64,000 bases of DNA from Megalobrama amblycephala (Eukaryota; Chordata; Actinopteri; Cypriniformes; Xenocyprididae). The notes under the pieces were generated by a model. It was given only the letters and a program-made list of their open reading frames with translations, did not search any database and was not told the DNA's origin. Of the stretch, positions 56,401 to 64,000 are shown piece by piece (the first letter of the stretch is position 1; each line of letters begins with the position of its first letter). Location: contig NC_063054.1 in the NCBI RefSeq assembly GCF_018812025.1, forward strand, positions 22,269,308-22,333,307. Reading direction: 5' to 3'. Position numbers and translations under genes: made by a program.

Positions 56401-59400
56401 ACCAGGTTAATGATAACACCAAGTTAGGGAAACAATCATCTTGCTTGTCATTTCCAACTGACCTGCTCAAAGCCGCCCAGCAGCTCTGTTGTGTCCATGG
56501 CGCTGTTCATGGCCATAACCCTCAGTCTGTGTCCCGTTAACAGTGCAAGCAGATGCACTAAACTGCTCTTTCCACTTGCAGTGGGACCCACCAGTATGAC
56601 CATCCACCCCATCTCCACACACTTCATCAGTGCCTCCAGAGGGCGCAAAGAATAATGGGTAATCGACAAAGGAGGATCCAGAGCAATAGGTGCCCCTCCA
56701 CTACGCTGCAGAACTGAGTAACCCAACTGCATATGTGTGACAGAAAGAAAGAGATATATTCACACCCAATGTTTCTTAAGTCTTATAATATAATTTTACA
56801 TCATAGATTACAGGTTAAGGGTTAAAATAAAAAAATAAAGATTAAATTTATGATTTCTTTTCATTTTTAAAAGGATAGTTCACCCAAAAAATGAAAATTT
56901 GATGTTTATCTGCTTACCCCCAGCGCATCCAAGATGTAGGTGACTTTGTTTCTTCAGTAGAACACAAATGATGATTTTTAACTGCAACCGTTGCCGTCTG
57001 TCAGTCAAATAATGGGAGTGAATGGGAACTCGAACAATAAGAGTCGAAAAAACTTGCATAGACAAATCCAAATTAAACCCTGCGGCTCGTGACGACACAT
57101 TGATGTCCTAAGACACGAAATGATCGGTTTGTGCGAGAAACCGAACAGTATTTATATCATTTTTTACCTCTAATACACCACTATGTCCAACTGTGTTCAG
57201 CATTCACTTAGTGAGGTCTGATCGCGCTCTGACAACGGCAGTGATGTCTCACGCTTATACTTCAATGAGTGCTAGACATCACTGCCGTTGTCAGAGCGCG
57301 ATCAGACCTCACTAAGTGAATGCTGAACACAGTTGGACATAGTGGTGTATTAGAGGTAAAAAATGATATAAATACTGTTCGGTTTCTCGCACAAACCGAT
57401 CATTTCGTGTCTTAGGACATCAATGTGTCGTCACGAGCCGCAGGGTTTAATCTGGATTTGTCTGTGCATGTTTTATTGACTCTTATAGATGGAGTTCCCA
57501 TTCACTCCCATTATTTGACTGACAGATGGCAACGGTTGCAGTTAAAAATCATCATTTGTGTTCTACTGAAGAAACAAAGTCACCTACATCTTGGATGCGC
57601 TGGGGGTAAGCAGATAAACATCAAATTTTCATTTTTGGGTGAACTATCCCTTTAATGTAAAGCATTTATTGTATTATTGTGTATGAAATGTGCTACATAA
57701 ATAAATGTACCTATATTATGTTATGTTATGTTATATATTTCTGACCAACCTGCAGGTTCAAAGGGGTGATATGAAACTGCCTAGAGCCCATGTAAGGCTC
57801 AAAGTCTTCTCCAAACACCTTCCTAAACACTGCTAACACCTGAGAACGAAACATATATTATTGTTTAACAGCAATATCTTCATGTCTCCTTATATTGAGT
57901 GATAAATGGTATTTTGATTAGTGTGGCTACCTGAGCCTTGTCTGCCTCTGTCCTCATGCGGTCTGCATATACAAGTCCAACATGCTGCCCAGGGTTGAAG
58001 AAGCCTGGTGATTGGTCTGTCTGCATCAGCTGACACCAACGGAACAGGTCACGGAGATTAAACTCCCATGGTCCTCCTCTCTGGCCCCATTTCCTCTCAA
58101 TCATCACTTCTTGGACAAGCTTAGAGAACAAAAAAAAAAAAAAAAAAAAAATCAAAACCTTTGAGATGATAGATGAAAGGAATATCTACAAATGACAATT
58201 GAAAGAGCAACAGAAGATCACCACTAGTTAAGGGAAGTGTCGTCCACTTACTCGGTTGCTAAACTGCACCATTTTTGAGATGATAGCATTGTCAATGTTA
58301 GGAAAGATGGAGTCACCAATGAACTGCATGTCTTCATTGGTTAGCGAATCCACATAAACCTGAATGAGAAAAATACAGCTTTCTGTCTATATTTTGGTCT
58401 CTTATTGTGTGACTCATGGTTATAATACAAACTACTGAAAAATATTGTAAAATAATATTCTCTTCTTTAGACAGAAGAGAAAACATACAGATGACAAAAA
58501 TGTCATTAGATCCAAGTTACCTGAGTGAATCTGTTAAGGAAGGACTTGGGAAGGCCTTTGCGTCCTCCTCCCTGTGTGAAAGGGTTTTGGCAGCCGAAGA
58601 TCTTGGTCTTCTCATGTTGAACCTGGAAGCGCATGCCCAGCTCAGGGATGTAGATCTCAGCACGATGGTCAAAGCAAGCGTTAAGACCTTCCAGCACTGA
58701 CTGAGAGGCCAGATTCAGCTGCAAAAAAAGGAAAAACATTGGTCAAAAATAATATAATTATCATTTCTGACTGAAAATGTTCAAGACTCAAACATTTATT
58801 TTATTACACTGAACTGGCATAGAGCTACAAAAGACAGCCATTCCTCTGTACCTCATCTAGGACGATCCAATGTCCAGCCTTCAGCCCAGCAAGTAGAGGA
58901 CCATCACGCCATGCAAACTCCCCTCCTTTCCCACCTTCCACTGGCAGATCTGTCCCAAACAGATCCGTTACGTCCTGTGCAGAGAGGATACAGCATGATT
59001 AAAATCATCTTTGAAATTATGCACTATTGCATATACACTAACATTCAAAAGAGTGGTCTGTAAAATTTTTACTTATGCTCACCAAGGCAGCATTAAATAA
59101 TGAGAAATACAGTATAAACAGTAATATTATTAAATATTTTTGCAATTAATCTATTTTAAAGTATTTTAAAATGTAACTGTGATTGCAAAGCTGAATTTTC
59201 AGCAGCCATTTATAAAAAAATAATAAAAAAAATTCTGTAACATTACAAATGTCTTCACTGTAACTTTTGATCAATTTAATGCATCCTTGCTGAATAAAAG
59301 TATTAATTTCTTTAAAAGGTCTCCAAACTTTTGAAGGTTAGTGTATATAACAATGATTTTTTTCCTATCAATCAATCAATCAATAAAAATAAAAGGGTGT

Positions 59401-62400
59401 CGTTGTATTGGGGATAGTTATCAAAAATCAATTTGTGTTCTACAGTAGAGTAAGGTTCTACTAAAGCAAAACTCTACGTTTCTTTGACATACAGTTTGTT
59501 CAGACAGGTTGATCCTGACAAGATGGTTCCCAGAGGCCTTGGCAAGGGCAGTGACCAGGCTGGTCTTGCCCACTCCAGGTGAGCCCTCGAGCAGTATGGG
59601 TCTCTGAAGCTTCAGTGCCCGCAGTAACCGCTGAGCATTCACTGCAGTGGTGCCCGCACTCAAAGCATAGTCCGACAGACTCCTTCCCTCACTCTCAGGA
59701 CCTGTGGGAAGATCAGACCAAATCCAGCAATCAAAACCCAAAAGGCATATCTGACAAATGATTTGATAACAATAATTGCCAACAACACCTAGAGACTAAA
59801 CCTTGACATAAATGTTAAAATATAAAATATTTGTTTTATATTTTGGTAGAGTCTTCACCTGCAGCAATGTAGAAGGGATCAATGCCAAAGAAGTCTTCGC
59901 CCCACTGGGGCTCTCTGGGGATGCTGGTGTCGTAGACTCGGAGTGCGTCTTGCATCTCCTCATCCAGCTCTGTAATTCTGCTCAGTCTCTTCTCCAGGTA
60001 TTCCAGACTTGCCTTCCGTGCCACCAGGGCATTCTCTGCTGCCGACACTGTGGTTCCTGGTACCAAGAAGAAAAAATTTAGATCACAGAAATAAAGTATG
60101 GGAAGGGATATTGGATCTGTAAATGCAACAATGAAATACATACTCTACTGTTCAAAAGTTTGGGGTCATGTTTCCTTCTTTTTAAATGAAATTAATAGTT
60201 TTATTCAACAAGGATGCTTTAAATTGATCAAAAGTGACAGTAAAGACATTTATAATGTTACAAAAAATTTCTATTTTAAATAAATGCTTTTCTTTTGAAC
60301 TTTCTATTCCTCAAAAACTCCTGAAAATAATGTTTCATGGTTTACAAAAAATATTAAGCAGCACAACTGTTTTCAACATTGATAACCTACATATTAGAAT
60401 GATTTCTGAAGGATCATGTGACACTGAAGACTGGAGAATGGCTGTTGTTTCATCACAGAAATAAGTTCCATTTTAAATATGTTAAAAAACATTTCTTTTA
60501 AATTGTAATATAATTTTACAAGCCTAAGCACAAGACTTCTTTTAAAAACATTTAAAAAAATCTTACAGACCCCAAACTTTTGAATGGCAGTGTATATGGC
60601 TTTCGTTTAATTTCGTAAAAGCCTTCACTAGTGTCAATAACAGCTACAAAGGATTTTATAGAAGCATAAAAACTTAAAAGGAGCAAGACAGTCCTTTAAA
60701 GCCTGTCTTACTCCTTTTGGTAGTAAATGAGTACCAAAACATGCAAAAAAGCTGTTTGAAAGTCTTTTTTCTCCCACCTGAGCCGATTCCGTCCACGTAC
60801 ACAAGGCATGCAGCATGAATAAATGCTGTTACAGTGTCCAATCTCAAGTCCCATTCTGGCTCCTCCTCCTCCAGCTCCCCCATGGTCATGAAGCCATCCT
60901 CGTCCCTCTCACATACCGTGTTCATGAAGTTCACCCATGACAGAATGTCTCGCACGCTTAGAATACACCGCCGACCAAACTCCTGATTGGTCAGCCAGTC
61001 GATGAAGTCCAACATGAGATCTGCTATGTCTTTACCTGGGATGGGACGAGAGGAATGGCAATGACAGGAGACTAGAACAGTAAAGGAGATTGGCTGCCAA
61101 GGACAATGAAAATCTCTACAGTTTAGTGGTAATTATACAAAGATATTTGGCTGTAGAATTCTGCTACTGACCAATCAGATTTGAATATTCCAAAAGGTGG
61201 GAATAAGGCTTGTTATAATTGGTTGCTCTGTGTAGAGCGACTCACCTTGGTGGTCATGCTGGTCCAGAGATAGTCCGGGCCGCAGGTTGTGTTGGATGAT
61301 CTGCATTAGATCATTACGGCTGTTGTTCTGGGGGCACCAAATCTCTGTGAACCTGTTCCTGAGTGCTGGAGACAGCTGTACATATGCAAACACATCAGTA
61401 CCACTAGTTGCTTGTTTCTTCCGTGCAAACATAATTTATTGAACTATTACTACTAATCTTTAAAGAAAGCAACCTCTGGCTATTTTATAACCTCAACATA
61501 ATATTCTTCAGCCAAGCTAATTCTCCATGTACTGACCTCTTTCTTTCCAAAGTCACCTCCAGGGTTCATGGTGGCGACAAGTCGGAACTTCTTCCCAGCA
61601 ATGATCAGCTCAACATCATCATCATCACCGCTGCCTTTCTCTGCCAGCACCAAAGATTTTTCAGTCTCCAACACGCTGCACAGGACACATAGACAGTCAC
61701 ATGATCACATCAGATGTGCAAATATCAGTACTGTACAGAGGTTGGGTGATTCATTTTTTGTTTTGTTCTGTTGTGGAGCAGAAGTTGCAAATCCAGGGAA
61801 CAATTTCAATTTATTTTACAAAGAGAGAAAGTAAACAAGTACATACAGGCCTGTTTTTGAATTTCCTAAGCAGAACTGAACTGAAAAAGACTTGAATTGA
61901 AAAAACAATCCGTCAATGAGAACAGAAAAATGTGGAGTGTAAATACACACCTGTTGAGTCTTTCCAGCACCGAGTCATCTGCCAACGAGATCTCATCCAT
62001 CAGAAACACGCCATCCTGTTTCATCGCCAGGACCAGTGGTCCATCATGCCACTCAAACAGACGGCCATCCTCCGCATCAGCCTGAAATATATTACATTTA
62101 TATAAAATGACAATTTTTTTTTTATCAATAATTTGAAAAAAATCTGAATATTACCTGTTGGGTTCCTGTGTGACGGACGGGTCGGAGGCCTCCCAGAAAG
62201 TCGGACGTCTCCATATGCAAGTGGCAGTTCAGGGAGAAGAACTTCTGACCGGATAGTGCGGCAAACAGCTGGCAGATGGTGGTTTTACCACATCTGGAGA
62301 AGAGGAGGAGGAACATGTGAACCAACTGAGCTTCTGTTATCTCATTAATTATTTACGAATAACAGATTAAGTTTTTAAAGGCTAATTTTGTTTCCTGTGC

Positions 62401-63530
62401 TGACATATTTCCTGCTGAATAGAAAGTTCTATTTCCTGTTGAAACAGGGGTGTGGCTACTAGTTATTGCTAATCAGCGTAGTGCAGAACTTTATTGAAAC
62501 AAAATTGGATGTGTCAAGCGCAACATCATATTTTTTTTTTTTTTTTCGACTGTACACAAGTCTAATAAATGTTCATTTTTGCTAACTTTAAAAATTGTCA
62601 AAGTTAACAGACATGTACTACAAGCTACAAAACTAATTTTGGATTCACTAAATCTTTAAAATTAACATTGAAAATGCTTAAATTATTTCTAACAACCATC
62701 TAGATTTGATTAATACTCAAATAAAGAAGCCTTTCATCTTCATTTCCATACATCTACTACAAAATAGTATAAGGTCATATTTTGTAACCCTCTCATTCAG
62801 GTTCAACTGAGGATCGTATCACAGCTTACCCCGTGTCTCCGACAAGTAGGACAGACTCTCCAAAATGAAGCGCTCTTCCCACTAGTACAGCCAGTCTCCT
62901 CATGCCCTGGGTCCACACCACATGACCGAACTCTTCAGGGACACCCGCAATGCTGTCCACAAAAGGGCCTGCCAAGTGCCAAGCCATCAACAACCATCAA
63001 TATACCAAACTGTGCCAGCCAAAACAATCAATCTGGCCATTAGTTATATAGTGAGCTAAATCAAACAGATCTTTAGTAAAGTCTCAAAATCAAGAATTCT
63101 ACATTTCATGGAAAAGATTGTGCCATCTTAACTTATCTGCATAGAAGGAAAAGAACATCACAATATACAATCGATAAACTCACAATCAAAAACTGTATTA
63201 TAAAAGCACATGCAGGGAGTTGCTAAGATGACTTACTAAGGGACTGTCATTAAATTGCAGTGCTACTGGTATTTGTTTATGTGATAATGCAATGGAACAA
63301 CAAGTGAGACAACATTCCTAATTGAAAGTCATCGACCTGATGTCAGAATGCGGTGTGCTTCTGTAGTCAAACTGTGTTTGTGCTTATAAACTCACTGAAC
63401 TGAGTGGTGACCTGAGCCTCAGAGAAAAGAGCATCTGGGTTCACCGTCCTTTTAAAGTGCTTCTCCAGGATGTTCTGGATGGTCAGTGCTTCCTCTGGCT
63501 TCCTGACACGGCCGGCCAACAGCATATAGC
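20434..63530 (-). CDS. mdn1: mdn1, midasin AAA+ ATPase (5'-truncated by window, 74 exons)
   Basis: Midasin (yeast Rea1/Mdn1) is a dynein-like hexameric-ring AAA+ ATPase. It removes assembly factors (Ytm1/WDR12, Rsa4/NLE1) from pre-60S ribosomes in the nucleolus and nucleoplasm. Translated exons follow vertebrate MDN1 in order, from the tail of AAA3 through AAA4-AAA6, linker, acidic region and MIDAS domain to a TAG stop. I placed 74 exons with GT donors and AG acceptors. They total 12,746 nt and the phases agree at every junction, giving about 4,247 residues, close to the matching part of human MDN1. No frameshift or internal stop was found despite heavy intronic transposon load. The first visible exon (63396-63530) reads [10 protein letters not shown], the end of AAA3; the start codon and AAA1-AAA3 lie beyond base 64000. 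Gene identity is certain; single splice sites may be off by a few bases. Confidence 0.97.
21606..22616. mobile_element. TTAA-flanked element in mdn1 intron (about 1.0 kb)
   Basis: TTAA at 21602-21605 and 22617-22620 bracket imperfect inverted ends AGGTACAGTATGTAAT and ATTACATACATCACTT. The interior includes a GC-richer segment (about 21960-22110) with repeated GACGC words ending GTGTGAACGCAGCATTA, which resembles the end of another MITE and may be a nested insertion. Non-coding. Confidence 0.65.
23085..23442. mobile_element. fragment of a common TTAA-type fish repeat
   Basis: Contains AAGCTTCATGAAGCAGTG, GAACCACTGTACTCACATG, CTCCCTATGCAGGCCTCACG and the terminus TTTTTGGGTGAACTAACCC, which I recognise as a highly repeated cyprinid element. 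The right end matches the ends of the 56871-57651 palindrome. The left end is not intact. Confidence 0.6.
24240..24760. mobile_element. mariner-type MITE copy
   Basis: Family phrases GGGTCAGTAAGATTTTTT, AGTCTTCAGTGTCACATGAT and CTTACTGACCCCAAACTTCT are present. The left terminus is eroded. It lies just next to the mdn1 exon at 24777. Confidence 0.65.
24777..32862 (-). CDS. mdn1: mdn1 exon block 5: acidic D/E-rich region
   Basis: Exons at 32725-32862, 31238-31376, 30795-31102, 30550-30685, 26482-26792, 26239-26394, 25690-25791, 25366-25564, 25019-25183 and 24777-24934 (1,812 nt, about 604 residues). The block opens with the well conserved [19 protein letters not shown] and is then dominated by Asp, Glu, Lys, Gln and Ser. 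Conserved islands recur: [44 protein letters not shown], [17 protein letters not shown] and [10 protein letters not shown], the latter basic and possibly a nuclear-import signal (inference). This tether carries the MIDAS domain. The 3.6-kb hAT/Tc1 nest lies in the intron between 26792 and 30550. Confidence 0.92.
27257..27532 (-). pseudogene. hAT transposase C-terminal fragment
   Basis: The 91-codon frame contains [20 protein letters not shown] followed by LLLKLNQRF, the typical end of the hAT dimerisation domain, preceded by DDEDFFASL and KELDGYLS pieces. The segment that should lie between YLS and AGLIF (normally with a PASSAASERLFS-like motif) is missing, so it is an internal-deletion relic. 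Confidence 0.75.
27544..29136 (-). mobile_element. Tc1/mariner element (1,593 bp), degenerate
   Basis: Inverted ends CAGTGGGTACGGAAAGTATT and its complement (29117-29136) are flanked by TA (27542-27543 and 29137-29138). The interior encodes a Tc1-type transposase on the minus strand, now broken. It is nested in the hAT element at 26927-30466. Confidence 0.92.
27872..28770 (-). pseudogene. Tc1-like transposase, frameshifted
   Basis: The open C-terminal 169 codons (27872-28381) hold the DDE-type catalytic core: [12 protein letters not shown] (first Asp), [11 protein letters not shown] (second Asp) and [11 protein letters not shown] (final Glu). Upstream, from about 28749, an N-terminal start [18 protein letters not shown] is followed by a frameshift in the run of A around 28677 and by an in-frame TAG near 28617, so the paired-like DNA-binding part is no longer joined to the core. 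No active transposase is expected. Confidence 0.88.
31537..32681. mobile_element. hAT-like non-autonomous element in mdn1 intron
   Basis: Ends TAGGGGTG and CAGCCCTA are imperfect inverted repeats. Flanking octamers GTACAAAC (31529-31536) and ATACAAAC (32682-32689) differ at one base, as expected for an old 8-bp duplication. The interior has ATATCGCAATATATTGTAT-type repeats near the right end. No transposase. Confidence 0.6.
33144..52447 (-). CDS. mdn1: mdn1 exon block 4: long linker (stem)
   Basis: Thirty-seven exons, about 2,256 residues: 52299-52447, 52007-52206, 51404-51627, 51186-51299, 50670-50799, 50490-50596, 50215-50348, 49966-50126, 49757-49877, 48008-48224, 47621-47861, 46984-47110, 46515-46679, 46178-46392, 45578-45965, 45369-45481, 44141-44804, 43102-43263, 42681-42963, 42350-42588, 42150-42245, 41931-42025, 40450-40574, 40156-40311, 39740-39849, 39564-39637, 38841-39024, 38516-38669, 38126-38272, 36555-36681, 36366-36471, 36099-36214, 35258-35677, 34722-34945, 33663-33800, 33399-33577, 33144-33305. 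It is mostly helical, with conserved landmarks such as [17 protein letters not shown] and [14 protein letters not shown]. This is the flexible stem between ATPase ring and MIDAS domain. The largest exon is 44141-44804 (664 nt). The acceptor of 46178-46392 has a weak pyrimidine tract but keeps frame and homology. Confidence 0.9.
33900..34640. repeat. unclassified interspersed repeat in mdn1 intron
   Basis: Text such as GGGGTTCAAGTGCGTACCGC, TTGAAATTTGGCCAGATAGG and CATAACTTTTGAATCCTG is of a kind shared with 36880-38000 (AACTTTTGAACCC, GAAATTTGGCACAG). No terminal repeats were found. Classification is open. Confidence 0.4.
35720..36065. mobile_element. mariner-type MITE fragment
   Basis: Contains AGTCTTCAGTGTCACGTC and the long poly(A) at 36029-36053. 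Termini not intact. Confidence 0.55.
36850..38010. repeat. unclassified interspersed repeat with a nested MITE
   Basis: A long non-coding repeat (about 36870 to 38000, ending CGCTGCTTGCAGCTATATTT) shares short phrases with 33900-34640. Inside it, about 36936-37261 is bounded by inverted ends AGACCTTAT and ATAAGGTCTA and contains GC-richer sequence (GCGCTGCGCTCGTTGTC), which looks like an inserted MITE. Confidence 0.45.
39200..39552. mobile_element. mariner-type MITE fragment
   Basis: Carries CTTTGGGGTTGATAAG at the left, and the family centre CCTTCAGTGTCACATGATCC. The right end runs into an A-rich tract. Confidence 0.6.
40856..41806. mobile_element. TTAA-flanked element, copy A (951 bp)
   Basis: AGGTGCC at the left and GGCACCT at the right, flanked by TTAA (40852-40855, 41807-41810). 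It is about 90% or more identical by eye, in the same orientation, to copy B at 48413-49387. Subterminal text GAAGTTTCAGCTCAAAATACC also occurs, inverted, in the 54129-55454 element. Non-coding. It lies in the intron between the mdn1 exons at 40574 and 41931. Confidence 0.85.
43681..43742. repeat. (TA)n microsatellite
   Basis: TA repeat of about 60 bp in the mdn1 intron upstream of exon 43102-43263. Confidence 0.95.
48413..49387. mobile_element. TTAA-flanked element, copy B (975 bp)
   Basis: Ends AGGTGCCCTAGAA and GGGCACCT with TTAA on both sides (48409-48412, 49388-49391). Same family and orientation as 40856-41806. It is inserted in a mariner-type MITE, whose two halves lie at about 48357-48408 and 49392-49705. 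Confidence 0.85.
50360..50434. repeat. (TA)n microsatellite adjacent to an mdn1 exon
   Basis: TA repeat of about 70 bp starting about 12 bp upstream (in transcription) of the acceptor of exon 50215-50348, that is within its polypyrimidine and branch-point zone. Confidence 0.9.
52848..53100 (+). pseudogene. possible piggyBac-like transposase N-terminal remnant
   Basis: From ATG at 52848 the frame reads [14 protein letters not shown] and then stops at a TGA; in the next frame an acidic stretch [13 protein letters not shown] and [10 protein letters not shown] follows. An FTAEEAL-like start and an acidic serine-rich leader are usual for piggyBac-derived proteins, but the match is short and no catalytic part is present. 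It could be unrelated intronic sequence. Confidence 0.3.
53288..56726 (-). CDS. mdn1: mdn1 exon block 3: AAA6
   Basis: Exons at 56463-56726, 56124-56388, 55598-55757, 53611-53727 and 53288-53496 (1,015 nt). The Walker A is [11 protein letters not shown] (56463-56726), followed by [18 protein letters not shown]. At the Walker B position the sequence is [10 protein letters not shown] (55598-55757): the aspartate is kept but the usual catalytic glutamate is asparagine, as I recall for vertebrate MDN1 too. Sensor 1 and finger are TMDP and RAMRNRG in 53288-53496. The large insertion between Walker A and B (56124-56388) is helical and weakly conserved. A TTAA-flanked element of about 1.3 kb lies between the exons at 55598 and 53727. 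Confidence 0.92.
54430..54689 (+). pseudogene. THAP-like domain remnant
   Basis: In one frame the translation includes [15 protein letters not shown], then [12 protein letters not shown] and [15 protein letters not shown], ending at TGA (54687-54689). The C-x2-H-F-T-x-D-F signature and the spaced P and W are those of a THAP zinc finger. The N-terminal CxxC pair is not evident in this frame and no transposase follows, so it is a relic. Confidence 0.55.
54897..54922. repeat. (GA)n microsatellite
   Basis: Short GAGAGA run inside the 54129-55454 element. Confidence 0.9.
56871..57651. mobile_element. TTAA-flanked palindromic MITE (781 bp)
   Basis: The left half is repeated inversely in the right half almost without difference, from AAGGATAGTTCACCC to GGTGAACTATCCCT, with TTAA on both sides (56867-56870, 57652-57655). 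The two open frames of 72 and 76 codons on opposite strands are the same sequence read in each arm. It lies in the intron between mdn1 AAA5 and AAA6 exons. Confidence 0.9.
57750..60056 (-). CDS. mdn1: mdn1 exon block 2: AAA5
   Basis: Exons at 59859-60056, 59493-59701, 58852-58974, 58521-58718, 58252-58359, 57931-58119 and 57750-57839 (1,115 nt). The Walker A motif [14 protein letters not shown] lies in 59493-59701, Walker B WIVLDE at the end of 58852-58974, sensor 1 IFGCQNPF and the arginine-finger region LNRF in 58521-58718. The next exons carry the conserved [15 protein letters not shown] segment. The domain looks catalytically complete. The exon before it (59859-60056) is the helical bridge between AAA4 and AAA5. 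The 781-bp palindromic TTAA element 56871-57651 sits in the intron that leads to AAA6. Confidence 0.93.
59034..59345. mobile_element. mariner-type MITE copy (complete)
   Basis: Ends ACACTAACATTCAAAAG and CTCCAAACTTTTGAAGGTTA are imperfect inverted repeats next to TA. This is the family with the phrase CTGAATTTTCAGCAGCC. Located in an mdn1 intron. Confidence 0.65.
60140..60595. mobile_element. mariner-type MITE copy (complete)
   Basis: CTACTGTTCAAAAGTTTGGG at the left and CCCAAACTTTTGAATGGCAG at the right form the inverted ends. The centre carries the family phrases GAAGGATCATGTGACACTG and AAGACTGGAG. Confidence 0.75.
60778..63530 (-). CDS. mdn1: mdn1 exon block 1: end of AAA3 and AAA4
   Basis: Exons at 63396-63530, 62830-62968, 62155-62293, 61951-62081, 61537-61675, 61246-61375 and 60778-61035 (1,071 nt). 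The AAA4 Walker A is split by an intron: LLVGDTG ends exon 62830-62968 and CGKTTICQ opens exon 62155-62293. Walker B is FLMDEIS in 61951-62081, a sensor-1-like [13 protein letters not shown] lies in 61537-61675, and the arginine-finger motif ALRNRF lies in 61246-61375. All catalytic landmarks of an active ATPase module are present. The 60778-61035 exon holds the helical lid, with a short acidic run (EEEE) after MTMGEL. Splice sites are GT-AG. Confidence 0.93.
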
Positions 63531-63603
63531 CTGAAAGAGTGAACATAATGACTATTACATTTTGAAATGAAGTATAACAAAAAAAAAAAGTATATCTTTC
63601 CAT

Positions 63604-63950
63604 AAACTACCATTTGAAAGTTTGAGCTCACTAAGAATTTTTTTTAAAAGAAATTAATCCTTTTATTTAGCAAGGATGCATAGAATTGATCAAAAGTGAC
63701 AGTAAAGACTTTTATATTCTTTAACAAAAATATAGAAATATATATAGAAAACAGCACAACTGTTTTCAACATTGATAATAATAAGAAATGTTTCTTGAGC
63801 ACAAAATCAGCATATTAAAATGATTTCTGAAGGATTATATGATATTAAAGACTTGAGTAATGATGCTGAAAATTCAGCTTTGCTATCACAGGAATAAATG
63901 ACATTTTTAAATATATTAAAAGAGAAAGAAGTCATTTTGAAACATGATAT
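63604..63950. mobile_element. mariner-type MITE copy, reverse orientation
   Basis: Contains TTTCTTGAGCACAAAATCAG and GATTTCTGAAGGATTATATG in the orientation seen at 49480-49560. It is followed at about 63956 by CTAGGGGTGTCC, which resembles the start of a further hAT-like element cut by the window end. Confidence 0.55.
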
Positions 63951-64000
63951 TTCTAGGGGTGTCCTCGACTACAGATTTACATAGTCGAATCCGATTCGAA

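Noticed and set aside
56880..57655. Two matching 72-76 codon frames on opposite strands
   Set aside because: They are the two arms of one palindromic MITE, not a duplicated gene.

Overview
The window is nuclear DNA of a teleost fish, most likely a cyprinid. This is an inference from two vertebrate genes split into many short GT-AG exons and from a dense load of fish-type transposable elements (DIRS, hAT, Tc1/mariner, TTAA-target families). I found no prokaryotic, organellar or viral gene set.

Two protein-coding genes lie head to tail on the minus strand. (1) mdn1 (midasin, the giant AAA+ ribosome-maturation ATPase) fills 20434-63530. I placed 74 coding exons by hand, 12,746 nt in all. The frame stays open through every junction to a TAG stop at 20434-20436, giving about 4,247 residues: the tail of AAA3, then AAA4, AAA5, AAA6, the long linker, the acidic D/E-rich region and the C-terminal MIDAS domain. 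The start and AAA1-AAA3 lie beyond base 64000. (2) katna1 (katanin p60 subunit A1) lies at 4267-7686, five coding exons (714 nt, 238 codons) from the start codon to just before the Walker A exon. The rest of its AAA domain lies before base 1.

Region by region: 1-4266 is a katna1 intron holding a 1.6-kb inverted-repeat element and a hAT-type MITE. 4267-8000 holds the katna1 exons, with a palindromic TTAA element and a small MITE in an intron. 8000-18.7 kb is intergenic and mostly transposons: a decayed DIRS-like retroelement (about 9.5-17.8 kb) is interrupted by a hAT-like element (9883-14009), which is interrupted by a terminal-inverted-repeat element (10103-12922), which carries an unusual palindromic minisatellite and a fragment of another hAT-like element. 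19.4-20.4 kb is the likely mdn1 3' UTR. 20.4-63.5 kb is mdn1, with transposons confined to introns: a hAT with a broken Tc1 inside it (26.9-30.5 kb), several TTAA-flanked elements (one with a THAP-like coding remnant), and about eight copies of a mariner-type MITE.

The two genes act in different pathways: midasin strips assembly factors from pre-60S ribosomes and katanin severs microtubules. I see no operon-like relationship. I did not find a convincing new biological system. The most unusual sequence is the minisatellite alternating two different palindromes at 10.1-11.4 and 12.4-12.9 kb, and the most informative structure is the multi-level nest of transposons around it.
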